A DNA stretch of 64,000 bases, from positions 1,240,001 through 1,304,000 of the forward strand of contig WJXW01000009.1 of NCBI GenBank assembly GCA_015832175.1, read 5' to 3'. The DNA is from Paraphaeosphaeria minitans (Eukaryota > Ascomycota > Dothideomycetes > Pleosporales > Didymosphaeriaceae). A model generated the notes under the pieces. It had not been told where the DNA came from and ran no database searches. It saw only the letters and a program-made list of their open reading frames with translations. The stretch's first letter is position 1, and the number at the start of each line of letters is the position of its first letter. The position numbers were made by a program, and so were the translations under genes. Below are positions 45,243-56,301 of this stretch, in pieces.

Positions 45243-47015
45243 CTAGGCTTTACCCTCGATAACACTGCCAGACCCGACACTGCCACCAAGGTCCCAGTAG
45301 TTACGTCCACTGCCCCCGGATCGCTTGCTCTTCTTAGTGCTCTGGCTTGTCACCGATGAGCTGCTCTTGAGTACCTGATTGCGCAGCGAGGGCGGATGGT
45401 GATAGTACGCCTTATACGTAGCACCTTCCCTCTTCTTCGACTTCGAGCTAGTCGGTACCGGCTCTCTCGACCGACTGACCAAAGGGTGGTTCTGTCGAAT
45501 GATAGCTGCCCTCCTCGCGCTCGCCTGCGGATCCTCTGCCTCTCCACCCGCGGTTGGCGTACACGACGCTCTTCTCGGTTGCGAAGAGATACTTGACCGC
45601 CGCGAGGAGAATCGCTTCAAAAGGAAGTTGAAGACCATTTTGACGTCGAGCTCGCGTTCCCAATACTCTTGCTCGCGTGCGATCTCCTCGGCGGGGTTCA
45701 CGGGTGCGGGAGCTGGAACGGGGCCACGAAAGGAATCCAAAGGGTCGACCGACGCTGGCTCTTCTTCGATGCCCCACAGGGATGCTTCGCTGTATACGTT
45801 AAAAGGCTGTCCGGAAAATGTCGGAGCAAATTTCTCCGAAGTTGCCAAGGGAGCGGAGCCAGAGGCTGTAACGTTAGACGGTGTTGAGTCGGTAGCAACA
45901 GTAGTCGATGGTCGTCTCGCAGAAAGACCTGCATAGTCCGGCATATCTTGAGCAGTGAGGTAGGTAGAGAAAGCACCAGGATGCTCAGACAGTTGATGCA
46001 CCAATATGCCTAACTCGCGTGCCACTCTTTCGAGGAGCCGATGCTGCCAGTCTTCGTCGGGCATGCCTTCAGCGTCCATAGCTTTTAGAGTGGCATCGAT
46101 CGAAGCTCTCGTTTCGGGGGCATCAGCGGGCGCTGTCGCTACTTCGTCAGGTAATGACTCTCCGAAAATTACTGATAGTGTGTCCTCATCAATGCCCATC
46201 AAGTCGCGTATGACCCTTCTTGTTAACCGCTGCCAGAATGACATGTTTTTCGTGTTTTCGTCTGATGCTTCGCTCTGACCATCCGACACTGATCGTGCGA
46301 CCTGTGACGTGGTGCTCTTCGTGGCTTGGGGGGCGCTGTCCGTTTGGCTGCGAGCAGCACTGACGATACTCATTCTCCGCCTGCTTCTGGTCTCCCTCTC
46401 AATCTCTTCGAGCAGCGCTCTGCTCTGCTCGAGTCTCCACTGCTCTATCCGCTGCCGCCTTTCCTGCTCCTGAGTGAGCTCTTCCGTCTCCTCCAGGGCG
46501 TCCAGGCGTCGCTGCACACTGGATCGGCGTCGGGCATGACGTCTCCGCGGCGTTTGTCTTTCAAAGTGCCACATGTGCTCTGCCATATCGGCATCGGTCT
46601 GGAATGTGCCCAAGCCATCATGTGTCGGCAGGACAGTATCGCCACTCTGTTGCAGCCTGCTTGATGGCCCTGCATACTTGGACGGCTCGTGGAAAGCGTG
46701 CAGGCCGTCGTCCAAACTATCCAACTCCTCTCCCTCTTCAATTACATCATCATCCCCCTGGGAGCGTGCGGCGGTGTCAAGAGAGCCAAAGTCGCTCAGA
46801 TGCGACAGGCCGGCTGTGCGCGGTGTTCGTTCGGTCGAAGTTGTATGTGTACGGGCGGTGGTGGAAGGCGCGCCCGGTGAGAAGAGAACCCATTCCTCCG
46901 ACTCCTCAAGGGCTCTCTTCTGCTGCGGCGAGGAGGTGGTGCCGATCTCGGCCGGCGGTTCATGGTACGAGATCTGGCGTGCTGACTGCGGGCGTTGCTG
47001 CTGGCGGAAAGCCAT
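45243..47015 (-). CDS. Unrecognised conserved-looking fungal protein, ~590 residues
   Basis: Single exon. I choose the ATG at 47015 (MAFRQQQRPQSARQISYHEP, about 590 residues); another in-frame ATG lies 51 bases upstream at 47066. I cannot name a family. The N-terminus carries EESEEWVLFSPGAP, then an acidic stretch (DDDVIEEGEELDSLDD). A strongly charged, probably coiled helix follows (RRLDALEETEELTQEQERRQ...). A small compact region with MSFWQRLTRRVIRDLMGIDE is next, then LLERVARELGILVHQLSEHP, and finally a Ser/Arg/Lys-rich tail. No membrane helix or signal peptide. The codon pattern is that of a real gene and the reverse-strand frames are shadows. The function is unknown. Confidence 0.72.
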   Translation of the reverse strand: MAFRQQQRPQSARQISYHEPPAEIGTTSSPQQKRALEESEEWVLFSPGAPSTTARTHTTSTERTPRTAGLSHLSDFGSLDTAARSQGDDDVIEEGEELDSLDDGLHAFHEPSKYAGPSSRLQQSGDTVLPTHDGLGTFQTDADMAEHMWHFERQTPRRRHARRRSSVQRRLDALEETEELTQEQERRQRIEQWRLEQSRALLEEIERETRSRRRMSIVSAARSQTDSAPQATKSTTSQVARSVSDGQSEASDENTKNMSFWQRLTRRVIRDLMGIDEDTLSVIFGESLPDEVATAPADAPETRASIDATLKAMDAEGMPDEDWQHRLLERVARELGILVHQLSEHPGAFSTYLTAQDMPDYAGLSARRPSTTVATDSTPSNVTASGSAPLATSEKFAPTFSGQPFNVYSEASLWGIEEEPASVDPLDSFRGPVPAPAPVNPAEEIAREQEYWERELDVKMVFNFLLKRFSSRRSSISSQPRRASCTPTAGGEAEDPQASARRAAIIRQNHPLVSRSREPVPTSSKSKKREGATYKAYYHHPPSLRNQVLKSSSSVTSQSTKKSKRSGGSGRNYWDLGGSVGSGSVIEGKA

Positions 47016-48324
47016 GGCCACCCTCTGCCTTACGTGGGGCTGTCTCGACTCCGGAGAGTACAGCAATATGTAACTGCAGGCTCGTTACCGGTCCCTAAAG
47101 CGGGGAACTGACCCAAGGAAGTCGCACGATGGTATAGGGAACACGCGATGCTTCGACGGTTGGGGATTAGAGAGAAAAGCTATTGTGATATGAGTCGCAT
47201 ATCTTGCTGGGTCGTATGCTGCCTATGCGTCCGGCGGGCAAAGAAGCCTTGGCTGCGTAGGCCTGGGGCGGGTGATAAGTAGGGTATGTATGTAGCTCAA
47301 GATGGTCGTCATACACCGCTAAGACGCAATAGGGCGATCCCGTTTCAGCGCTTGGGTCACAAGACCAACCTCCCGCGGAAACAAAGGTGGAACAGCGTGT
47401 CGACGTGCAAGTCAAGATGAAGCCAGGAGAATGCTGTATATAGAGACCGATGAGGTTTCACGTCTCTCGTAAGACAGCCAGTTAAATGTGTACAGCTCAA
47501 TGTTGAGTCCTGGGGGGGCATGCCCTGGCTGACAAGGCAGATAGCCCATTCTTGGCCTTGACCGCATGCCTACACACCACCACTAGGGCACTTTCGCCAT
47601 CTTCCCAATTGATGATGAGATGAGCAGTGAGACGGGATTTCCCTCCTCCCCTGCGAGACCTGAGGGTGTCCCATCATGACTCCCACGAGTACCTAATCTG
47701 GGATTTCGTTTTCTACTCGTAGAGCAAGTCCGCCGAGTCTTCGGCAGCACTCAATGACGGCAGTAGATAAATCACAGAAAGGCACCGCCGGGCCGCCAAT
47801 GAGAACATCCCAGCACGTGTGCTGTACAAAGCACGCAAACAAGCCCTGACCTCTATTTCACTCATTGACACTGCCCACTAGTCAACGTGGCATCGACCCA
47901 AGCCCCTGTTGAGTCATTTCAACACGATAGGTAGGTTACGCGACACATCAATCTAATATCAGCCTCGTGTCCTGCCTATTTAAGTATCATGTTGTGCAAT
48001 GCCGGAGTTCGGCCAGCCATCAAGGTACAATGATCTGCGGAACATATGAATAGCGTGCCTCTAGGTATCTATCTCGTGAAGCTTACCGCGCCTTCCGCGC
48101 AGCAGCTACAGAACAGGTATATGATATATAGGTACAAGGTGCAACTTGTAGTGGTATCGTCCTTCAAATGCAAACGGACATACAAATCCAGGCAAAGCTG
48201 GTGAATGCCTCCGAAAATGAGAAACGCTAGCCCATGCGCCGCGCCTGTACAATGAGTGGATCCGATGAATCATGCGCTGGAAAATGATTTCGTTGTCCCT
48301 CTCGTAACGTGTCGTAAACGGTCT
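47016..48324. other. Intergenic region between the unrecognised gene and VPS62
   Basis: About 1.3 kb. It contains the 5' region of the upstream gene and the 3' UTR of VPS62. Only short frames are present. Nothing else is supported. Confidence 0.4.
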
Positions 48325-50333
48325 TCATGCAACATCTTTCACGCCGAAGCGGTGCATGTCTTCTTCGCTCATCTCTTCTCCATGGCCCACAAGTGGATAT
48401 CGCTTGACGTGAGGACGCGATTTTTTGTCGCCAATCCACTTCTTTAGTATACATTGGCCGTTTCCCTGGCAAATTTCCTTCCTTCCCAGGTTCTTGAAGC
48501 GAGGACCAAGCGGGCCATTAACGTAGTGATACTGCCCCAAAAACCTGTACTGTCGAGAGTCGCTGAGAGGGTAGAACTTGTCACCCCAGTGGCCCATGAA
48601 GTAAAAGAAGCCCGTAGGGGAATCTCGAGTCACGTTGGAGCTCTTGAGCACATCTCTTCTGTAGTCGTATGTGTAAGAATGCATGTTTTTGGTCGGGTCC
48701 CAAAGTGGTCCGCGATCGGTGACATCATGGAGAATACCACCTGGGAGAATGTACGGATGGACGCCGGACGTAGCATACATGGCGTGAGTACCAGTGGCAG
48801 AAAATCCGACAGGCTGTGGGTCAGGTTAGCATCAGTGTTGCACCGGTGTTCATGACTACTCACTCTTTTGCCAGACTTCTCCACGGCATCCCACGTGTAT
48901 GCTTCTCCAAAGCTATGTTCACTGAAAAATACCGCCTTCGGAACACCATCCTGGAAGCGCACGGTGGTATGCTCCCAATCACCCACGTGGTTGCCAAAGC
49001 GTACGTTGAAGACGGAGTTGCCGAGGTTGTAGCTGTAGAAGAAGAACCAGAAAGCATCCACAACACCGTTTTCTTTTGGCACTACAATGAGCACAACAGG
49101 CGCATCGCTCTTGCCCCCAACAACTTTCTTTCCTCGCTTCTTAAGTGTTCGACGAAGCTCAGATTGCCAGGGCTCTTCGGCCATATCCACAAGCTCTTCG
49201 CCTTCTGGGGTGTTGGTTGGTACAGTGGTAGGCGTTGGGATACGGGTGTTAAAAATCCCAGTAGGACGGATGCCGCCTCTTTCCATTGTGTCACCGATGC
49301 CAACGTTGAACCAGCTGGACTTCTCGCCATCCTTATCTTCCTCGTAATGGCCGCCTTGTTCGGGTTCCTTGTCAGGCTCTGGATCATCCGGGACTTCAGG
49401 AATGTTACTCTTGCCTCCGAGCCATTCAGGGTAATCCTCGACATTGTCGTCACTTTGTAAATACACAAAACGTTCCCACTTGTTAAGCTCGTACAGGTTG
49501 TCGAGCGTTGGATGATCGTCAACGGCCTGGAGCGGGGTGTAATTCAGATGCGGTGTGGTGTGATACAAATGCTCCTCCATATCACAAGGCCAATACTCTT
49601 CGCCAGAGTACAGATGAATAAGTGGCGCATGGTCCAGAACGTACTGTGGTATCTCACGGTCCTTGTCGTCGAATGCGTTCTGCGCCTTATATTCCTTATG
49701 GTCCCAATCTTCAGGAAGTTTTCGGGCACTTTCCAAGAACTCCTTGAGATCTATCTTCTCGCGCTCATTGTTGTTATTCGGTGCTGGAATGTTCACACCA
49801 CCTGCTGTTGTCCAGTGCGCTTGATTCAGATGCACCATTCCACAGAGCCCAAACCAATTGCACACTCTCCTGTCTAGCCATGAACGGGAGGAGTTGACCC
49901 AACTCTTCTCCTCCAATTGTTCCGAAGGCGGGGTGATGCGTTGAAAGATGACATTCTGGTATATTTGAGAGTACGTGAACAGACCAAAGAAGGTTCCAGC
50001 AGCAGCAACTGCTGGCTTCCGGCCCTTCATCTGCGTATCCGTGTCGTTGTCAGGCCCGCCAACAGTAGCGACAGAGGGCGTTGGATCTGGTCCAGACGAT
50101 TGCTCATACGAAGAATGGCCTATGGAAATATCGATGACTCGGGAGGAGTGTTCGTCGAAGGCGACCGGCGCGACGTTTTTGTGTTCGTCTGGAGAGTTCG
50201 AAGGAGATACCACTAGTGGTATGGATGCAGGGACAAGAGCAGAAGATATGGGCGAGGCAACGGACGTGACGGGGAGGAGCGGCCGGATAGGCACCTGGAC
50301 GGCGCCATGATGCAAGGCAGGTACGACAGGCAC
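48325..50333 (-). CDS. VPS62: Vacuolar protein sorting-associated protein 62 (Vps62/DUF946 family)
   Basis: Exon 1 ends at 48864, a 50 bp intron (GTGAGT, branch CTAAC, acceptor ACAG) follows, and exon 2 is 48813-48325; the join gives KSGKR-PVGFSATGTHAMYATSGVHPY. Family blocks are DHAPLIHLYSGEEYWPCDMEEHLYHTTPHLN, WFFFYSYNLGNSVFNVRFGNHVGDWEHTTVRF, AVFFSEHSFGEAYTW and GPLWDPTKNMHSYTYD. A hydrophobic stretch (AVAAAGTFFGLFTYSQIYQNVIF) precedes the domain and may anchor the protein. The true start is unclear. The frame is open from 50333, where the apparent start is GTG next to a good splice acceptor, so a further 5' exon or an inner ATG at 50030 (MKGRKPAV) are both possible. Function in vacuolar sorting is inferred from yeast. 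Confidence 0.86.
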
Positions 50334-51614
50334 TGACTGGTTAGCTTCTGACCTAATTGAGCATTATCACTGACAAAGATCGAACTGTCTTGAGTACAGG
50401 AAGCCGGGTTAGAGCCGAATGTTCCGAAGGCTGACAAAGTGATGAAGGGTTCCCGGATGGCTGAAGGAAGCACGCGTAAGAAGCACGTCAGGGCACACTC
50501 AGGTGGAGCGCGCCTGGTCCAGCGGGCTAATCGGACAGCCGCAAAACATGTGCCCGATCCACGATCTCGCGGATGCAGCGGAGGCTACATAGATGACTTG
50601 AGGCGGCGCACCCGGCCGGATTTTGGCGGGAACAACTCACTTTTGTCAGGCTGACGGTTACGGACCCCGCGGTGCCGGCGGTGGGACCTAAAGAACGTGC
50701 AGCGGGATTGCAAGAGGTCGCCGAGGGTATGGTAGATAGATAGGTAGGCAGGCGTTGCAATGCACAAAACTTCGCGTCCAAGACAGGTAGATCGGGTCAA
50801 GAATATGCAAGTCTCGGGGAGCTTGCAGCTTGCATGCGGTGAAGCTATGGCGGGAGCTTGGCATACGTCGAGACTAGCCAGATCTGCGTGGTGATGCACG
50901 AGCGCTTCAGGCGACCTTCAAGGTTTGACGCGAGTTAGCAATGTCAATCGTGGGACCTCATGTTTAGAAACACTTTGCGAAATGCTGGCGGCCTGTGCCT
51001 AGGCGCTGCACTGACGCATGGCGCTCTTGTGAATGCCGACATCGTCACCGGCACCTACTGCTGTCCAAGAATGCGGAGGCGAGGCCGAGGTGCGGGCAGA
51101 TATCGATAACCTTATCATACAAAGATGCAGTGTACGATGCAGTGTACATTGCAATGCGCTGCTGCTGTGCCGAATTCGATTGAGCGCGTCAATTTCTACG
51201 CAGAATGTGTGACATATGCGTGCCATGTTCTTAAGTGATAATAGTTACCGCCATCAGCCCAGACCTACGTGGTTCCATCTTCACAAATAACAAGTGCTAC
51301 GAGGGCCTTCCCGGCCAGAGGCGCCATACCTAGGTACCTATCGTGAACCGGGTACAAACAAATAAAAACAAGAAAAACGCACCAGCTTACACATCACCAA
51401 TATTAGGACGCCGATTGTCAAATCAGGGGCGCGTTTTCCCTCGAAGTTCATCCTGCAAAGAAAGACGTACGATGCAAAAGTACCTCGGCACTAGGTACCG
51501 TACCTACCGTACTTACCTAGCGTCTTGAACAGCGACTAACACCATTACCATCCACAACCAGGCCACAAAGCCTACCACAACAACTTCAACTCTCGTAAAT
51601 TCAAACCACTCACG
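50334..51614. other. Intergenic region, VPS62 to small membrane protein
   Basis: About 1.28 kb. It may hold a 5' exon of VPS62 on the minus strand (an open frame of 86 codons at 50213-50473 overlaps the gene start). Two GGTACCTA-like palindromic patches lie near 51330 and 51490. No independent gene is supported. Confidence 0.35.
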
Positions 51615-52096
51615 ATGGCTTCGGGCGCATTCGGATCGTATCCCGTCCTCTTCGGCACCGGCCTCGCATGCGGCCTGCTCAGCTTGGGCCACACGGTACA
51701 AGCACATGTCTCCCCATCTACACGCTTTCATTAACACCAGTGTCAGGTCAAAGGCCTCGAGCAATTCAAGCATCCATCCACAAATCAGCTCCCTCCTCAA
51801 CTCCGTGGCGCCTCCCAGATTGGTTGGTACGAGGGCAGCGTTTGTTTTCTGATTGCGGGCGTCATGAACTACAAGTGGAGTCAAACGGGCCTGGTGGACC
51901 TTGCCGACAGGACTGCTGCCAGCTTATTGATCACTTTGCTCTTTGGAGCTGGGGCAAGCGTAAGTACTTCGACAGCACATCATTTGCTCACGCTAACCAC
52001 AGGGCATAGTACTGGCGCGTGAAAGACAAACCTTCTGCTGGAGTTTTGCTCGCCGTGGGTGTGTTGCAGGCTATTGGTGCAAGGCAAGCTTCGTAA
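51615..52096 (+). CDS. Small multi-pass membrane protein, 126 residues, unrecognised
   Basis: Read by splicing; no single frame shows it. Exons are 51615-51695, 51747-51959 and 52010-52096, with introns of 51 bp (GTACAA to GTCAG, branch TTAAC) and 50 bp (GTAAGT to CATAG, branch CTAAC), all phase 0. The product starts MASGAFGSYPVLFGTGLACG and ends GVLQAIGARQAS. Four hydrophobic stretches (VLFGTGLACGLLSLG, GSVCFLIAGVMNY, SLLITLLFGAGAS, GVLLAVGVLQAIG) suggest a small integral membrane protein. I do not recognise the family. All four splice signals are strong and every phase closes, which is why I accept it as a gene. Confidence 0.72.
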
Positions 52097-52495
52097 TAGG
52101 CAGCTCGTCAAGCATTTTTAAGGAAAAGCAACATGAATTGCCTGTTAGGCCCTCCGACGATTCGCCATCGTGAGGTACGACAAGTCCTCAAACAAGGATA
52201 CTATATTAGTGTACATAGTCACGGCAAGACCAATGTCATGAGAGAAGAATTATGCTTCGTTCATCGTAATCATGTCCCCATTATCGTGCAGATGGCTATC
52301 GCATGTTGCAAGCCAGACTCATAAACTTCCAACTCCTTTCCGTCATGAGTAGCAGATCGCACGCTTGATCCATTTTCGCCCACGCGCCGTCATGAACCGA
52401 TTCCTGTGGTACTGTTAGTAGTGTGCATATCTTTAACTTCGGCACAACTCACCGTGCAAGACATAGTGAGCAGGTATGATGTTGCCGACAAAGTC
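52097..52495. other. Convergent 3' intergenic region
   Basis: About 400 bp between convergent stops. Nothing further seen. Confidence 0.4.
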
Positions 52496-53503
52496 CTACT
52501 CCTTAGCGACAGCCTCATCGGTGGCACCGTCGGCGGTATTCTCGGGAACCTCAGTTAGGGCTTTCGTAGAGATAGTTGAGGAGCTAGCGGAGCTGACCAC
52601 AGAAGTGTCGTAGGTAACTTCGAGCTTGACCTTGCGGTCCTTCTTGGCAAGAAGGCGCTGAAGGCGCTCGGTGTAGTGCTCGGCCATGCTACGTCTAGGG
52701 TTGCGGACGCATTCATCGTAAGCCAGCTGCTCCAAACGCAAGAAGGCCCGCTCGGCGTTCTCCTCGACCTCTTCGGCCCAGGTGCTCTTCTCCGTGACTC
52801 CGCTGACAATTCCTTCGCTCTTGATAGTGTCGAAAGAACCATCTCGTGTATGGGAACCGTTGTTCGCGGTCACAGGCTGCGTAGAAGAAGTGTTGCCCTT
52901 TGCAGGTCCGGCGACGGGTAGGTCCTTGCTCGAGAACAGAACATACTCCTCGATGCGCGGGTTAAGCCGAGCCGAGCCGAGCGCAATAGGAATAGCACCT
53001 GGCGTAGGAGAAATGAGCGGCGCTATGTTCTTGTTGATGCCATGAGCATTTCCAGACACGCTCTTGGTCACGGAGCGGCCAGTGGAGCTCGCATCATCCT
53101 CGATGTTCTCGGCCTCGTCTTCAACGGAGGTCACGATGGAGCGGCTGCTAGAGGCGCAATCCGAATCTCTATGAGGTGAGCTGCGCTCGTGAAGCTTGAG
53201 CATGGCTAGACGGTCTCCGAGGAGGCTGAATCCGCGGCTACGATGGGGGCGGTAGACGACGGACGGCGCAGGGGAGAATGCCTCGGGGGTGTTGATGGGA
53301 GGGCTCGGTAGCATAGCGACGTCCGCTCGCTCGTTCAGGTCTTCTTGGATCGGACCGAGGATACGGCCAACAGCGTCGAAGTCTGGTTGCGCAACATTTT
53401 CATTGCTAGTAGCAGACTCGGTATACGGAGTTGGATTCGGAGGTGTCGGCGCGCCCGACGTCGAGCTGAGAGACATGACCTTGGTAGTGCCCATGGTGGC
53501 CAC
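52496..53503 (-). CDS. Unrecognised Ser/Thr-rich protein, 335 residues
   Basis: Intronless frame from MATMGTTKVMSLSS to AVAKE. Mostly low-complexity and probably disordered (Ser, Thr, Pro, Asn), with short conserved-looking blocks: FDAVGRILGPIQEDLNER, RSRGFSLLGDRLAMLKLHE and NPRIEEYVLFSSKDLP. A helical stretch AERAFLRLEQLAYDECVRNP is followed by AEHYTERLQRLLAKKDRKVK. No membrane segment or signal peptide. I cannot name a family; the blocks and the length of the open frame argue for a real gene, probably ascomycete-specific. Confidence 0.65.
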   Translation of the reverse strand: MATMGTTKVMSLSSTSGAPTPPNPTPYTESATSNENVAQPDFDAVGRILGPIQEDLNERADVAMLPSPPINTPEAFSPAPSVVYRPHRSRGFSLLGDRLAMLKLHERSSPHRDSDCASSSRSIVTSVEDEAENIEDDASSTGRSVTKSVSGNAHGINKNIAPLISPTPGAIPIALGSARLNPRIEEYVLFSSKDLPVAGPAKGNTSSTQPVTANNGSHTRDGSFDTIKSEGIVSGVTEKSTWAEEVEENAERAFLRLEQLAYDECVRNPRRSMAEHYTERLQRLLAKKDRKVKLEVTYDTSVVSSASSSTISTKALTEVPENTADGATDEAVAKE

Positions 53504-54027
53504 GGATGCTCAGCTATTGAAGTGAGTTGACACTATGTGGGGACGAGTGCTTCTGCTCGAGATTGAGCGGGGTTTTCCTGACGTTATTATGCGCTTGCTG
53601 GGTGCAGTGAATGTTCCGAAGCAACGGATACTGGTGAAGCCGGTAAACACAAACACTTGACGAGTGACGAGTGACGAGTGACGAGCAAGCGGAGTTGCAA
53701 GCGCATGCCGGGGCAGAAGATTGGGATGTGTTGAAGTGGTGGCATTACGGGCGCTGGAGTCGGTAACGGGAGGGTTTGTGCGGGCGGCGGGCAAGACGAG
53801 CGTGCCTTCCCTTCTTGACTTCAGATGAACGCACAAGCCTCTTTCCCCAAACAAACTCAAGGGCCCAACGGCCCAGTGACACTACCCCGCGATCGGTGAC
53901 GTATGGCTTCAAGTTCCCCAGACGGCGTGCGGAAGACCGAAGTGCTGGAAGGCAGGTCGTGCATCGCAATGGCCTCCACCGGCGGCCCAGTTTGCCGGAC
54001 GCTGGTCCTCGAACAAACAGATGACAG
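53504..54027. other. Intergenic region with a short 7-bp tandem repeat
   Basis: About 520 bp upstream of the Ser/Thr-rich gene and downstream of the PQ-loop gene. It contains about four tandem GTGACGA units at 53658-53686. Nothing else. Confidence 0.45.
53658..53686. repeat. (GTGACGA)n, about 4 copies
   Basis: Short perfect 7-bp tandem repeat in the upstream region of the 52496-53503 gene. The embedded TGACGA resembles half of an ATF/CREB site, so a regulatory role is conceivable but untested. Confidence 0.7.
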
Positions 54028-54908
54028 TCAGCCATCGACCGCGGCATTGTTGCTGCTTGCTATACCACGCTTCCTCCTGCTCTGAACCCAAGGCAGTAGG
54101 TTGTAGTAGCATCCACATGCGAAGACACCGATCCACAAGATGAGCTCCGTCCCGTAGATGACAAGGCCGAGAACATCCAGCTTCTGCTGGAACAGGACAG
54201 AAACCAAGGAGAAAAGGTCCCCAGCAGCATCAATCCCGACAAAGAGGAAAGAGATGCCGCGGACGGTGCGATGGATGTAGATGTCCAGGTAGTGTCGGAG
54301 CACACCAGCCGCAAGCAATGCTGCCGAAAGGACAGCCATGGGAATCAGTGGCCACTGGATGTTCCTGTCTTGAGCGATGCGTAGAGCCATGATCAAAGCT
54401 GTCTGTATGCCGCCCATGATGCAGGCGACAGGAACTACAAGAGCAAGGGAGCGCCAAACCGACCAGCTCTACTCGGGAAGTTAGCTTCCTCACACTCCAT
54501 AAATTAATCAGTAAGATGATCACCTTCTCATAGTAGTAGCGTTGAATCCATGTAATTAGGCTCAGCAGCGTCAGGATCTGCGGCTGTATCCTCAACGCAA
54601 TGTTGAAGTCTTTGACAATGTTATACACGCCGAGTGGTACGCCGGCCCAAGCCCACAGCATCATCATCGTAGGTTGGAGCCCAACGGCATTGTGACGGCG
54701 ATAGTTTATCACTATCTGCGGAATTAACTGCCTTTCGTCAATATGGTGCAATTCTCGAAATTGGGCAACAAACCTGAATAGACCAGCAAACCTAGGAAGA
54801 ATCAGTCCCGCGGGGCCATAGATATGCGTCCTTGTGTCGACAGATCGGGAAACATCAACATACAGCGCCTATTGTCCCAAGAACATTCGCAGCGACAGGC
54901 ACATCCAT
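54028..54908 (-). CDS. PQ-loop repeat membrane protein (seven-helix, Ypq/cystinosin-like superfamily)
   Basis: Four exons: 54908-54864, an 18 bp microexon 54791-54774, 54727-54524 and 54468-54028. All phases are 0, giving 235 residues. The microexon (six codons, VCWSIQ) is required to rebuild the first PQ-loop: LGTIGA-VCWSIQ-LIPQIVINYRRHNAVGLQPTM. Further blocks are WAWAGVPLGVYNIV and PQILTLLSLITWIQRYYYEK, then SWSVWRSLALVVPVACIMGG after the last splice. Later hydrophobic helices (LIPMAVLSAALLAAGVLRHY, LGLVIYGTELILWIGVFACG) complete about seven passes. The second PQ motif is weak. PQ-loop proteins include vacuolar/lysosomal amino-acid exporters and receptors; the substrate here is unknown. 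Confidence 0.87.
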
Positions 54909-55303
54909 TATGCTATGTCTGAATAAAGATGGGATGATGGGGAAGGTGCAGCAGCTCAGTCTAGATACGTAGCCTGAGCCAAGGTGCTCGTCGTGCGGCT
55001 GGTTGGTCGATTCGAAAGCAACTCTGCTCTTGAAAGAATAGCAGTATATTAATCACATGTCATATCCATAGCTCTACCAGATATCGAAGACGAGCACTGA
55101 TGGAACGAAGCAAGACAGGATGAAGTGACTTGCATGCCGTCTAGCTGTCCAATCGGCTCCCACAGAGCACCGCGACATGGATTACCTATCGTATTCTACC
55201 TAGCGCTCCCCGGACGAACTTCGCGCATTTCAAAGCATAGCACCACTGTGAACATTTCCTCAAGACCCCACGCTCTTTTACACGGATAATTGCCAGCACA
55301 ATC
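54909..55303. promoter_or_regulatory. Shared upstream region of the PQ-loop gene and ERV1
   Basis: 395 bp between divergent start codons. No motif is named. Confidence 0.35.
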
Positions 55304-55916
55304 ATGGTGGCGAGACCGATAGATCAACCGGAAACGGAGCAAGCGGACCCAAAACCAGTGCCCAAGCTCTCAAAAGGCGTGGTTCTGGGTCCAGATGGCA
55401 AGCCGTAAGTGTACCCAGCTCTGGACGCGCCTCGAGCTCTCGCAGCTCGAGGACAGGCGGATCAAGCGATCTGACCATGACCCCCAACGCAGATGCCGCA
55501 CCTGTACCGACGTTTCCTCCCTCTTCGCCATGACCAAAGGCACGACCAAGAAGCGCCCCGCCCTCCCCACCGACTGCCCGCCCGACATCGCGCAACTTGG
55601 TCGCTCTTCTTGGACCCTGCTCCACTCCATCACCGCGCAATACCCCGAGAAGCCGTCCTCCGAGAAGCAGGCCGAGACGAGCACATTCATGAAGACGTTC
55701 GCGAAGCTGTATCCGTGCTGGCACTGTGCGGGCGACTTCCAGGAGTGGATGGCGAACGGGAATGCGCCGCGGGTGAGCTCGCGGGACGAGTTTGGGCGGT
55801 GGATGTGCGAGGCGCACAATGCTGTCAACGTGAAGCTGGGTAAGAAAGAGTTTGACTGTGGGAAGTGGGAGGAGAGGTGGCGGATCGGGTGGAAGGACGG
55901 ACGATGCGATATCTAA
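55304..55916 (+). CDS. ERV1: FAD-linked sulfhydryl oxidase ERV1
   Basis: Exon 1 is 55304-55404, an 88 bp intron (GTAAGT, branch CTGAC, acceptor GCAG), exon 2 55493-55916; 174 residues. The splice restores the N-terminal shuttle pair CRTC (KP-CRTCTDVSS). The Erv/ALR domain follows: LGRSSWTLLHSITAQYP, the active-site pair in KLYPCWHCAGDFQEW, FGRWMCEAHNAVNVKLGK (FAD-binding His and the structural Cys) and EFDCGKW. In the mitochondrial intermembrane space Erv1 reoxidises Mia40 and passes electrons to cytochrome c. Expected residues are all present. Confidence 0.95.
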
Positions 55917-56301
55917 GAGATTACGAACGTGTGTACGATGCTTGTATATGGAAAGAGATATGCGTAGCGGGCTTTTCGCCACGCATGAGGATGTAAAAGG
56001 CATTGGGCGGCGTTAGGATACCATCTCAGCTTCGACAGGGGGGAACTCCAATCAAGAGTGTACTATATGGCAATGCTCAGCGCATCTTCACATGAGGACC
56101 TACTTTGCTCTCTTGGACTCGTCACCAGTCGTACTAGCCTATGAGAACTGACAAACCTACTCCTACATTTTCTCGCTACCACAGCACCACCACATCCTTG
56201 TCGTCACCACTTCCACACCCACATGTATAACACTCCCAATGCCATTTCCAACCCCCAACCCCCTTGCCACGCTCTGCTTCCACCAACACCACACCACCAA
56301 A
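55917..56301. other. Intergenic region after ERV1
   Basis: About 385 bp, C-rich near the downstream ORF. No gene or RNA seen. Confidence 0.35.
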
